Shown piece by piece: positions 1-9,340 of a DNA stretch of 25,242 bases. Position 1 is the first letter of the stretch; every line of letters begins with the position of its first letter. This DNA is from Protostelium mycophagum (Eukaryota > Evosea > Variosea > Protosteliida > Protosteliaceae). A program made the position numbers and the translations under genes. A model generated the notes under the pieces. It did not search any database. It saw nothing but the letters and a program-made list of their open reading frames with translations, and had not been told where the DNA came from. The stretch is taken from positions 1 through 25,242 of the forward strand of contig MZNV01002353.1 in the NCBI GenBank assembly GCA_002081555.1, in the 5' to 3' direction.

Positions 1-354
1 TACCACCCTATCTCTTCGCCAAGTTCTCAATGACGTGTGTTCTGGTTTGTGGAGAAAATAGTGTCGCACTACCTGTACAGGCAGAGGTAAACGTTCTGCT
101 AATTCTGATGGCGGCTGCGATTTCATAGACCCTTTCTTTAACCGTTGTACATCCAAATCCTTTGTCAGGTCAACTGCGCCTGCTCGTTGAAACCGTTCTG
201 AAAGAACTGCCAACATTCCTTTGACACGAGAAGTCTTATTGTTATTGAATAAACTGACAATCATCTTCTTGATGTGCTCAGTTGACCAAACTGAGATATC
301 CTGCATGGTCTCATATTCCTCTACATATTTCTGCATTCGCTCTATCTCCTTCAT
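1..354 (-). CDS. Unrecognised protein, N-terminal 118 codons (runs off the window)
   Basis: An open frame starts at the ATG complementary to 352-354 and stays open to the window edge, so the C-terminus is missing. The visible 118 residues are helical-looking and basic: an N-terminal stretch rich in Glu, Met and Lys, then segments such as WSTEHIKKMIVSLF and LSERFQRAGAVDLTK. I recognise no catalytic motif. An in-frame stop lies upstream at about 392-394. However, the sequence CTAAC followed by GGGCAG just upstream (minus strand) resembles a branch point plus acceptor, so the ATG could instead be internal to a second exon. It is divergent from the gene at 707. Function unknown. Confidence 0.5.
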   Translation of the reverse strand, partial: MKEIERMQKYVEEYETMQDISVWSTEHIKKMIVSLFNNNKTSRVKGMLAVLSERFQRAGAVDLTKDLDVQRLKKGSMKSQPPSELAERLPLPVQVVRHYFLHKPEHTSLRTWRRDRVV

Positions 355-706
355 TGTGCTATCCGACCAAGCTGCCCGTATTAATTGTTAGGTAGACTCA
401 ATCCGAAGCGACTCCTCTTGAAAACGACTATGAAGCAAGCTGAAGAAAACGTGCAATGAACAGCAACACGCCAACTACCGATGACCCACTGCAAAAACCG
501 TGCAAACAAGCACCAACGTCACCTCAATGTCAAAGGTGAAAAAGCATGCCAAAAATGGTTTTGTCCTGTGCACGGCTCACGTTAATATACCTAGGCGCGT
601 TGCGGTAGGAGTTTCGAGCATATTTCAAAGTGTCATCTCCTCCCATCGCGAATCAGCATACGCAGAAGATGCACCTTGACAAACTAAGAATCACACGCAC
701 AACAAC
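355..706. promoter_or_regulatory. Intergenic region between divergent genes
   Basis: No convincing coding frame is seen here. It separates the minus-strand gene starting at 354 from the plus-strand gene starting at 707, so it should hold both promoters. No clear TATA box or repeated element was identified. Confidence 0.4.
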
Positions 707-1528
707 ATGCCGGTCTTGCGAGCGACTCCGAGGAGAACCCCTGCAGATGGACCTTATAGAAGAGGTCCTGTGTTGTCGAAAGACGATGTTGACCCCGAGG
801 ATCCAAAAAGCGAGTCAGATGATCAGAAAGAGTCAGATCACGAGGAGTCAGACAAAAACAAATTCAGCAATGCAAATCAGAAAGAGATCACCTGTGGAGA
901 CTACACGCTAACACCTGGTACCTATTGGTTTGGCTCTTGGAATGTGTCCTACCACGATCTTCACAACCCTTCCGTCATTGATGGATCCTGGACCTCTATC
1001 GCCATCACAGTCTCAGGAGAAAAGTGGTCTTGGACTCTCATTGTAGACGATGACCTTCGTCCTCTCGGCACGCAACAAGCAGAATGTGCCTACGGCATCA
1101 TCGCAGAAAAACAACAGGACATCACGAACTTTCAGAGCCATGGCGGCTTTTATGACAATAAACCTCAGCTTGGTTTCTGGAAGACCATCAATCAACCTCT
1201 ACATGTGAGTGTCACTTCGGGCGTCTTAGGAGGAAGGGACCCGTGCGCTCTCCATGCTACACTTGAAGACGGCTTCCGCTGGGGACTTGATGCAGCCACA
1301 TTTCACTATGAGATCGGAGTGTTGGACGAGGACATTAATAAAGAGGAAGTGCAGAGGATAGGAAGGAGAGTGGGAGTGAAGAAATCGATCAAACAATGCG
1401 AGCTGGCCATCAACATGAAGAAGGAGACTGATGCATCTGGAGCTCCTTTCTGGGGTGGTGCTGATGACACTCTGATAGAAACCAATCAACAGTGGATCGA
1501 CTGGCTCAAAGAAATACTTCATCGATAA
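707..1528 (+). CDS. Orphan protein, 273 aa, acidic N-terminus, intronless
   Basis: A single uninterrupted frame of 273 codons, in a window where almost every other gene is split, makes this a rare intronless gene. Residues 1-60 are low-complexity and charged, with a Ser/Asp/Glu/Lys-rich run that is probably disordered. Residues about 62-215 look like a compact beta-rich domain with many Trp, Gly and aromatic residues, for example GTYWFGSWNVSYHDLHN. The last 40 residues are amphipathic and end in WIDWLKEILHR. No signal peptide or membrane segment is seen. I recognise no family. The start is the ATG at 707; an overlapping 93-residue frame at 630-911 looks like a shadow. It converges on TUP1, with 113 bp between the stop codons. 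Confidence 0.7.
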   Translation: MPVLRATPRRTPADGPYRRGPVLSKDDVDPEDPKSESDDQKESDHEESDKNKFSNANQKEITCGDYTLTPGTYWFGSWNVSYHDLHNPSVIDGSWTSIAITVSGEKWSWTLIVDDDLRPLGTQQAECAYGIIAEKQQDITNFQSHGGFYDNKPQLGFWKTINQPLHVSVTSGVLGGRDPCALHATLEDGFRWGLDAATFHYEIGVLDEDINKEEVQRIGRRVGVKKSIKQCELAINMKKETDASGAPFWGGADDTLIETNQQWIDWLKEILHR

Positions 1529-1545
1529 ATCATGTTTTGAAATCA

Positions 1546-1551
1546 TTTATT
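1546..1551 (-). terminator. AATAAA poly(A) signal for the TUP1 homologue
   Basis: TTTATT on the plus strand reads AATAAA on the minus strand about 90 nt beyond the TUP1 stop. It lies only about 20 bp from the stop codon of the convergent orphan gene, so the two 3' UTRs probably overlap or abut. Confidence 0.4.
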
Positions 1552-1641
1552 TAATTGATGATTTTCAATGCTCTGCAAAGGAGGTGCAAGCTTAATAGAT
1601 TGATGATAGAGGGATAAGATTGGCAGGGTTATCAAAAGATT

Positions 1642-3812
1642 TTAGTTATGGAAGAATCTCCATAGTCTAGCTCTGAAATCACCACTTCCGGTGGCGAAGT
1701 GGTTTCCGCTGGGGCTGACGGCGACACTGATGACAGAGTTCTTGTGTCCCTGCAACATCATGTGCGTAATGGCAGATCGTGGATCCCAGAACTACAATCA
1801 AAATGAGATGACATCAACATTGTACATCATGTTTCTCTTCACCTGTACAGATCTATCTTTAGAACCAGAAATAAGCCAGTTTCCATCAGGAGAGAATGCC
1901 ACAGATAATACGTAATCCTATTTACCCGTCATCTCACATGACGTCATCCCTGCAAAAACTCACCTTGTGACCTGTGAATGTAGATCTACATCTAGATCTG
2001 GCCCTTGTACCAGTGATATCCCATAATTTTAGTGTCTTATCAAGAGATCCGGAGGCAAGTGTCTTTCCGTCCTTTGAAAAAGCGACAGAGTAAACAGAAT
2101 CTAAATGACCCTCATATCGCTCCAAGAAATACCCCGTTGCCGCATCCCACACACGCACGATACGATCCAGAGATCCCTGTGAAATTTCAATCGAATCTCA
2201 CAGAAATCCAACTCACCGCAGCCACGAGCTTTCCGTCGGGTGAGAAAGCAACGGAGGTGACACCGTCTTTAGGACCGACGTCATCACTTCCCAAGATGTG
2301 AACGCATTCCTTCTTACTAAGATCCCATATCCTGGCCTTCTGGTCTCCACTTCCAGACACGATCAAGTTTCCGTCGCGAGAGAAGTCCAGAGAGTAGATG
2401 TCGAGGCCGTGTCCGGCGAAGGTGTGGTGCATGCACTTGTTCTCCACGTCCCATACCTGTCAGATGTCAGTCTCGGAGAATGGAGAATGTTTGTGTCACC
2501 TTTACGGTCTTGTCCTCCGCCCCTACGGCGAGGTATTTGTTATCCGGACTGAAGCAGACAGATCTTATGTACAGATCTCCATCTTTCCCAGGATCTTCTG
2601 AAAATGTGCTGATCATGTCAGATCTGACAGAGATCACGTGACCACTCACTGTACTTTCTCTCCAGTTTGTACATCGTAGATCTGTGCGCTCTTGTTGCAT
2701 CCAGTGGCCAAGTGCTTACCGTCATTACTGAATCTGACACAGCATACTACGCTAGAGTGGTCCAAGTTGTGAGACAAGTCTATATTTAGATTCGTCTGTA
2801 CTCCAGAATTGTATCCCACAATCCAATCGAGGCCATCCTCCCCTTGGGGTGTGTTGTTTGCAGCTCCGCTTGATGGTAGACTAGAGTTTTTAGTCTTGCC
2901 GCCCAACTCTTCTTTAATCTCAGGAGGGTCGGGTACTCTTGTCTTGGGGGCGAATTTCTCTTCTGCCGGCTCTGAATAGTTCAGTAAAGTCTTGTCATGA
3001 TGAGACTGACCGGGGATGCTATAGGGGTAAGCGTCTTCTCTGGGTCTTTTGCTGGTCGCGGGTGTTGTTGGTTGGAAAGCACCAACTCTCTTCTCTGTAG
3101 GCATGTTGTAGAACATACCGGGCCCTGATCCGGCCATGATTCCAGCTGAAAGGATCAACAAAGTGATCATCGCGTGATCATTTGCATGTGGCGGGGATTC
3201 AAGTTGCATATGAGGTTGTGAGAACGATTAGACTTACATTTCTCTGGAGTTGCGAGTGGAGGGCCTGTAGGGGGCGCCCGGGATTGTGAAGCGGCCGGAT
3301 TAGGTGCTGGGGGTGTACCAACACCTGGCATGTGAAGGGATGGAATGGGAGCTGAAATACCTTTGAAGATTAGTTGATGAGGTGTGAAACATTAGGACTC
3401 ACTTGAATAAGTGGCGGGAGGTCCACCTCCCATTTCTAACTGGCGGCGAAGCCTCATAATCTCTTCCTCATATCTGAAACTGTCAAGATTTTTGAACATT
3501 TCAAAGGACACTTACTGTGCTTTGATCTTGTTGTGTGCTTGCTGCAATTCATATATTGTCTGTTGTATAGTGCTGAGTTCTGAAACTTGATTGTTAACTG
3601 CGGATGATTATTAAGCGAATTACAAGAAAGATGACACGTATGAGAATAAGACTCGAAAGATGTGATGCCTGACCTTTTCGTTCTAGGTCATCTCTTTGGG
3701 CCTTATACATACTGTGCTCGTTGATCACGGTATCAAAGTCACTCTTCAAATTGTCCATGTGCTCGGCGATACGGCCGGCCACAGAGACAGTTGGTCGTGG
3801 ATGTGCATACAT
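1642..3812 (-). CDS. TUP1: Tup1/TupA-type WD40 transcriptional corepressor
   Basis: Ten exons (plus coordinates 3812-3674, 3597-3516, 3473-3403, 3360-3238, 3145-2650, 2608-2500, 2456-2217, 2176-1964, 1917-1843, 1791-1642) join in frame to 565 residues. The N-terminus is the Tup1 oligomerisation helix, with the family pattern seen in [18 protein letters not shown] followed by [12 protein letters not shown] Pro/Ser-rich linker follows (about 95-250), then seven WD repeats (about 258-565). These include [27 protein letters not shown] and FWDPRS, and the C-terminal signature [15 protein letters not shown]. Tup1 proteins are recruited by DNA-binding factors to silence genes through histones and Mediator. 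Exon 4 could also start at 3351. Introns are 40-92 nt. All phases agree, so identity is very secure. Confidence 0.95.
2616..2629. repeat. 14-bp perfect palindrome inside TUP1 intron 5
   Basis: TGTCAGATCTGACA is a perfect palindrome in the middle of a 41-nt intron (2609-2649). It belongs to the TGTCA/TGACA class of inverted repeats seen in many introns of this window. Confidence 0.8.
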
Positions 3813-4433
3813 TTCGATTCAAAACGTTAGAGGGCGTTATTTCAAAGTCGAAATCTCTTCTTCAACAGTCTCTAATATTGCTCTATTATAGCCCTGAATC
3901 CAAATTCTCGTCTATTCACTTTCGCCCTCTCTCTTACTCCTCTTTGTGGGGTGATAACGTGTGTATGAAGTCTCTGAACCACCCAAAACACCTCTTTTTT
4001 TTCTTCCTTCGTAAGCAAAGCGGGATCTGACCGATTTTTTTTTTCTTTCACACATCTCTTGACACCCCCTCTTTTTTTTCTTCTCCCTTTTTGATTCCCG
4101 TTGTCATAACGATCAATAACCGAAAATTGCCCTCTAAAAGGTATCCCAGCGAGTGGTTTTGCAGACAAGATGAGAGCTGTGTGTTCAAATGAGCAGGCAT
4201 GAAGAGGGTCTGAGATATTCGGACCGTGTCTGTGTTTCTGGGCACTAGAGGATCAAAATGGTAATTACGTATCGCTGTTTTTCAACCGAATTCTCGTTCG
4301 GAAAAAAAAAGGTAATGTTCCGCTGATGGAAAATTTCTGGAAGTTTCCACTTTCCAGAGGAACCATGTGGGACGCTGTTGGGTTGGTACGATCATCATTA
4401 CACAGCAAACACACTCACGCAACGAAAAACGAT
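3813..4433. promoter_or_regulatory. Divergent promoter region, TUP1 (-) and secreted protein (+)
   Basis: Long homopyrimidine tracts dominate: T runs at about 3992-4000, 4035-4044 and 4072-4078, and an A run at about 4301-4309. Frames here are short and repetitive on both strands and I accept none as a gene. Poly(dA:dT) tracts of this sort are typical of nucleosome-depleted promoters, which fits the divergent arrangement. Confidence 0.5.
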
Positions 4434-5082
4434 ATGAAATTTACTACCACATTAGCCCTTTTATTCTGCCTCGCGACCGCCCACGGCCTGTCTGTCGACA
4501 ATCTCATAGATGCGAAAGGTATCGTCTATTAATTTCAAAGAAGATACATCAAACTGACACGATTTTTCAGGTCTCTGTACAACTTCGAGCTATTCTGTTT
4601 TCACCGATGTACACGCATTTGTTGCAGCAAACATCGCCATCGATCTCCCAACCTCAGGCCTTCCCTTTGCCGGATTCACCAACGATATCCTCCCCTTGAA
4701 TACCCTGCTCTCGGACGTTTACAGCTCATCTACAATTGTCCAAGTGATGGCCGATGTCGACACCAGGGTGAAAGTGTCGACCTTCACCGCTCTCCCCGTA
4801 CAACTCCCCGAAGGGATGTCTCCCGTCTCTTTCAAATCCTTCGGCGCTGGGGCACAAGTCGGTCTGAACATCCAAGTCTCAAATGTCAAGGCCGATATGG
4901 AGGTCACCCTTGTCACTCCTGTTCTCTCTCTTGACGTCAGCCTTGGAGCCAAAATCTCACTCCTCAAGCTCGAGAACGGAGAATTTTACCGCCACGTCAA
5001 GGCCGATTTGAAAGACGGAAGAATCATCGCTTTGTTGAAGGGAGACGACATCACCGGCACATACGCATTTGTCAAGAACTAA
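4434..5082 (+). CDS. Secreted protein, 198 aa, beta-rich, unknown family
   Basis: Two exons (4434-4518 and 4571-5082; intron GTATCG...TTTTTCAG of 52 nt) give 198 residues. The first 18 or so residues, MKFTTTLALLFCLATAHG, form a clear signal peptide. The mature part is rich in alternating Val, Leu, Thr and Ser (for example VQVMADVDTRVKVSTF and SLDVSLGAKISLLKL), suggesting a beta-sandwich or amphipathic beta protein, with one Cys pair at most. Codons are strongly C-ending compared with the flanking genes, which suggests high expression. No enzyme motif is visible. Alternatives are an extracellular matrix, lipid-binding or pore-forming fold; I cannot choose. It converges on CTU2, with 84 bp between the stop codons. 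Confidence 0.8.
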
Positions 5083-5166
5083 GAGGTCGCTCTACAACGA
5101 TGTAATACCAGGAATGTTGTACTACCGCGAAAAGCAAGATAAAAATACACTTTTGAGTTGTTTTTT

Positions 5167-7306
5167 TCATTCTTCGTCGTCAAGCAGGAAGTCTTTGATT
5201 TGACCCCGAAGACGCAGCGAGTTGGCAGATTTTTCGGCTTGGGACCTGACGTAAGAGGGCAGTGTCTTCTCATCACATTCATCCAAGATTCTGCGGCACC
5301 CGCCGCAGACCACTTCCTTCAGTTTGATGCTTTCGGAGGGATTTTTGGGGCCACAGCCACCACCTGAGATAATCAAAATTTTTCGGCTGCAGCGACATAC
5401 CTGAACAACCACCACCGTTTCCGCAGCAAGATCCTTCCTTCTGGTTATTGGCATAAGTCGTCGCATTTGAATGCTCTAAATCGGATAGATTCATCGCACC
5501 GAAGCAAATGGAGCAGGAGAACTCTTTAGAGTTTTCGGGCATGGTTAGCTTCGCGCTGGACCTCAACAGAGTGTGTACAGTGTGCGAAAAATCCACTTGT
5601 AAACCCTCGATGAAACCTGTCACGATGTCACGAGGATGTCGCATTGGTCTCCACTTACTTTCTGTCAAATGATCTATGCTAAACTTTGGATCTGGTGTCT
5701 TTGTGTCAAGAGTGGGCACAAAGACCTACATTAATAAAGTGAATACGTTTCAAAAACACTGACAGTTACGGCAGTTGTGACAAACGCTTGAGGCTCTCAC
5801 AATCAAAACATGCAAGACAGTTACCTCTTCTAAGTTCTTCAGACGATTGTAGACAGATATCTCCTTTCCCAAAAAATCTCTCATCGGGTACCCAAACTCC
5901 ACATCTACAATCTAATTACAACAATTATAAAATCATCATAAATCGAATTTTTATACAGTGTAATTCAGGTGTTATAAATGCTGGGGACACTCACCTCCGT
6001 ATTTAGAGTTGTTATTTCCAATTTCTTGTGCCACGTTATAACCTCTTCCTTTGCAGACAAGAGATATCAATGTCACAGCCATTCTGCTGGCGCTTGTGCC
6101 CAGAAGTACTTTGTTATACCTAATATTATGTCAGTGTCTGCAGAATATCTTTGCTTTTGAATGCGGTATTTTCATATGATTATCACTAGGCGTATTTCTG
6201 TCCACCCATACGAGTATATTCTTGTGCCTGCAGAAACGTCTACGATCTTCTGTCAAACATGACGCTGTGGCAAAGCCACAAAAAATTGATTGTGCCGCTG
6301 CAAGCAGAAAGATTAACAACAGACGGTGCATCTTCGCCCATATAGAATTTACCCTAAAGATCTAGCTTTCTCTGCAATCAATAAATTCCTCGTGTGAAAT
6401 AACAGGTCTTCTCTACTCGTGTTTGTCGTGCATCTACAACGATAAATCCTTCTACTTCAGGTGGTCCAGAAATACATCACCCCTTCATCATGTTCTGCAA
6501 TCTCTCTTGGTGTGTCATCACCTCCTCATATGAATTAGAGTGTTCAGGAAGATTGAATATCTCTTCGATTGGCGAAATGTGGCACGGAAATCCATACTTG
6601 GAAGATATGGACAGTATCCTCTCGTTTTTGCCCTGGTGTGTTTAATCTTTTGAAAGTGCTATCTACAACCATGAGATTTCCAGGAAAGTTTACTTCTATT
6701 GGGAGGGTGAGGGCAGCCGATTCGTCGATGTGTATCAATCCTCCTATTTCAAAAAATGCAGAAGCCTGATTATTTCTTCCGGCGATGCACTCTGTTAATG
6801 CCTGTATCAAGGCGCTGTTCCAAGTCATTCCTGATCTTAGTTGTTTTATATTTTATATTTCTTCAGAGATCAATCAAATTTCTGATTTTGATGACAGAGA
6901 CAAGATTGGGATGCGGATCATCTCAAATGATGATACCTTGATGAGGGCCCACCAGAAAACGCGATTAAAACCTTTTCTAATTGTGATTTGTTCTTTCGAG
7001 CGGCATTCAATTGTGTTTTGAATTTCTTGATGAATTGATCTTCGAAGCATTTCCTGTCAAGATTAGAGGTCAATCAAAGGTTACTTGCACAAACCAGCAG
7101 GTGGACTCCCTTCTAAATATAAGAGTTGACTTCTCCACGCGACATTTTACACACGTATCAGAAACCCTCGCTCTATCAATGTCCTTGGCAAATTTCAGAC
7201 AAAAACATCACATATTCTGCGTTCCCACCGTCTGTCTCTTAACTTCTTCAGGAGGAGCGTCACCACAAGAAGTATCTTCAAATTTGCTGTCCTCTTGTGC
7301 ACTCAT
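5167..7306 (-). CDS. CTU2: Cytoplasmic tRNA 2-thiolation protein 2 (CTU2/NCS2)
   Basis: Eleven exons (7306-7229, 7183-7095, 7053-6937, 6835-6694, 6632-6481, 6433-6353, 6119-5995, 5904-5825, 5725-5659, 5616-5401, 5363-5167) join in frame to 447 residues. Family landmarks in order are: N-terminal CVKC...CWKCF zinc motif; FSGGPSS, the degenerate PP-loop; YGFPCHISPIEEIF; KVLLGTSASRMAVTL; YPMRDFLGKEISVYN; a C-terminal Cys-rich zinc ribbon from CSICFGAM to CGGC; and the tail DFLLDDEE. CTU2 partners CTU1 to put sulfur on wobble U34 of Lys, Glu and Gln tRNAs. Several introns end in TTGTAG. Intron 6 (6120-6352) is unusually long. Introns 1 and 2 were placed partly by matching the expected protein. Confidence 0.93.
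6131..6331 (-). other. Open frame with signal-peptide-like start inside CTU2 intron 6
   Basis: A 66-codon frame with an ATG lies wholly within the 233-nt intron 6 of CTU2, on the same strand. It begins MHRLLLIFLLAAAQSIFCG, which has the charge and hydrophobic core of a secretory signal, followed by a short Cys- and Arg-containing tail. The CTU2 protein reads continuously across this intron (SLG-YNKVLLG), so the frame is not a CTU2 exon. It may be chance, a retained-intron product or a nested gene. See findings. Confidence 0.25.
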
Positions 7307-7539
7307 CGTTGAAATTGAAAAATCAGAACGGGGTTCGGAAGAGAAAACTACAACGCGCCAATGAATTTTTCCCAAATTTAATCCTGCAGCGATTCAAGTT
7401 AACCTGAACATCCAACCGCCCTACATCTCTCATTTCAAGGAATCAGCGGATCCAGTGTACATTTCCCAAAATGAAATCACCAAAAGTAAGCATCACATTT
7501 TCTCAATCAGTTAACAGACAAACTCTTTTATCAAAACGT

Positions 7540-9042
7540 TCAAGGTTCACCTTCTTTTTTCTCGGTTTCTTGATCAACCTTTGCGATCTCCTCCTCAAAA
7601 TCCTCGCCCTCTTCCTCTTGCTCATCCTCGTCCTCATCCTCTTCCTCGTCCTCATCCTCGTCTTCTTCGTGATGATGACCATCCTCTTCGTCTTCTATAG
7701 CCTCCCAATCTCCCCACTGGTCCTCTTGCTTGGACCAGGCCTCTGGGCCCTCTTCAAACTCCTCCTCGGTCACAAGGCAAGAGTCCAACACCCCCCTCAC
7801 CTCCTCCTTGTTCATGTGGATCCCGATCATGACGATCTCCTGTCTTCGGTCTCCATAGGGAGAGCTCTTGTCATAATCAATCCAAAACTTGGGATCTTCA
7901 GAGGGCCACTCTTCAGAGGGCATGTCGGCGAACCATAGACAATCTGGAGCGATGGAATACATGTTGCCTGCGGAGGCCCACCCGGCACAATACCTATTCT
8001 TCGATGCGATCCACGCAAAGCCCTTTGATCGAATCACAGAGGGGAGGGTCTGTTGAGATGCAGCAAGAGTGTCGTAGAGCCTCTTGGAATGGAAGGGACG
8101 ACGGCTCCTATAGATGAAGCTGCTGACTCCGTATTCTTCGGTCTCTGGTTTGTGTTCTCCTCGAATCTGAGCGAGCCAACCGGGAGCTAAGCTGGCCGCC
8201 TCAAAGTTGAACATCTTAGTATTCACGATGGATCTGAGATTCACTTTAGACTGCTTTGTGGCGATGACTTTGGCGGAGGGGTTTAAACTCTTGAGGGCGC
8301 TCTTGACCTCTGCGATGGTGTCTTTGTCTACCAGGTCAATTTTGTTGAGGATGATCACGTTGGCGAATTCGACTTGGTCCACAAGGAGGTGGGATATAGT
8401 TCTCACATCATCTTCATCTGACTTCTCTTCACTATCTTTTAACCTCTTGATGCTCTTCAAGTTGTGGAAAAAGTTGTGAGCATCCACAACAGTGACCATA
8501 GTGTCTGTTTGTAGTTAGCTTGGACTATGGCAGATAAAATCGTCTTACCTAGCTTAGCAACAGTCGAGAGAGAGATACCAGCCTCGTCTGAGAAGGTGAA
8601 GGTCTCGGCCACTTGAAGAGGTTCGGAGATCCCTGTACTCTCGATCACGAGATAATCGAACTTCCCCTGTCTTGCAAGATTCCTGACTTCTATGAGAAGA
8701 TCTTCTCGAAGTGTACAGCAGATACACCCCTGTCAATAGTCAGAACAACCGCATAGGAAGAAGCCTCACGTTCTGCATCTCGACCATCTTCTCATCAACG
8801 CGGCTGAGGGATGCTCCTCCCTTTTCAATCAATCTTGCGTCGATGTTGATCTCGCTCATGTCATTGACACTACCAGAAGGTCAGCCCGAAATCAAAGAAG
8901 GCAAACTGACATTACGGCAAACTTGAGCCCTTCTCGATTTGAGAATATTATTGAGTAAAGTGGTTTTACCAGACCCTAAGAACCCCGAAAGGACCGTGAC
9001 GGGTAACTTCTTGATGGGTCTCCTTCTACGAGCGTGGGGCAT
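7540..9042 (-). CDS. COG0523/CobW-type GTPase, putative metallochaperone (frameshifted in this sequence)
   Basis: Four exons (9042-8911, 8869-8770, 8729-8549, 8504-7540) encode about 458 residues. Walker A is GFLGSGKTT (residues 20-28). Then come the family block [16 protein letters not shown], the metal-binding [27 protein letters not shown] and NKIDL (G4), and a CobW C-terminal domain starting near [13 protein letters not shown]. The tail is about 60 residues of Asp/Glu with an internal HHH, a likely metal-binding addition. COG0523 proteins use GTP to deliver zinc or other metals. Exon 1 is out of frame with the rest: after LLNNIL the frame must shift by one (an extra base, or two lost, near 8935-8945) to give [14 protein letters not shown]. 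No intron can explain it. The gene could be fine with an assembly error, or a recent pseudogene. Confidence 0.88.
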
Positions 9043-9340
9043 GGTTGATGTTAAAGAATTATTGGAGGTACCACGAAGATAATCTGTTACGGCAGTCGCC
9101 TGAAAAGGTGCAATAAGGCAGGTGCCTGAACAGTCCGAGGCATATCGAAATTGTAAATAATATGCTGGAATCCTTCATTTGGCAATGATTTGAATTAAAT
9201 CAGAGATGATTCAAGAATTATATCGTTCAGAGCATGAGCACTCCGGCGCAGAGCAACGCCTTGAATAATATATTTATATTGAGATTTCATTTCGAAACAT
9301 TTGCTGAGAAGTATAGCAGCCGTAAAGAAGGAGTACTTAC
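9043..9340. promoter_or_regulatory. Divergent promoter region, COG0523 GTPase (-) and MFS transporter (+)
   Basis: 298 bp without a credible coding frame between two divergent starts. An AT-rich stretch at about 9153-9220 is the most promoter-like part. No defined operator was recognised. Confidence 0.4.

Noticed and set aside
6662-6669. GTTGTAG used as the acceptor of CTU2 intron 4
   Set aside because: It would give a 31-nt intron and a stop codon; the later CACCAG acceptor restores the conserved YGFPCHISPIEE frame.
7471-7938. 155-residue plus-strand frame with a very hydrophobic start
   Set aside because: It is antisense to the acidic Asp/Glu tail of the COG0523 protein, which always yields Leu/Val/Phe-rich shadows.
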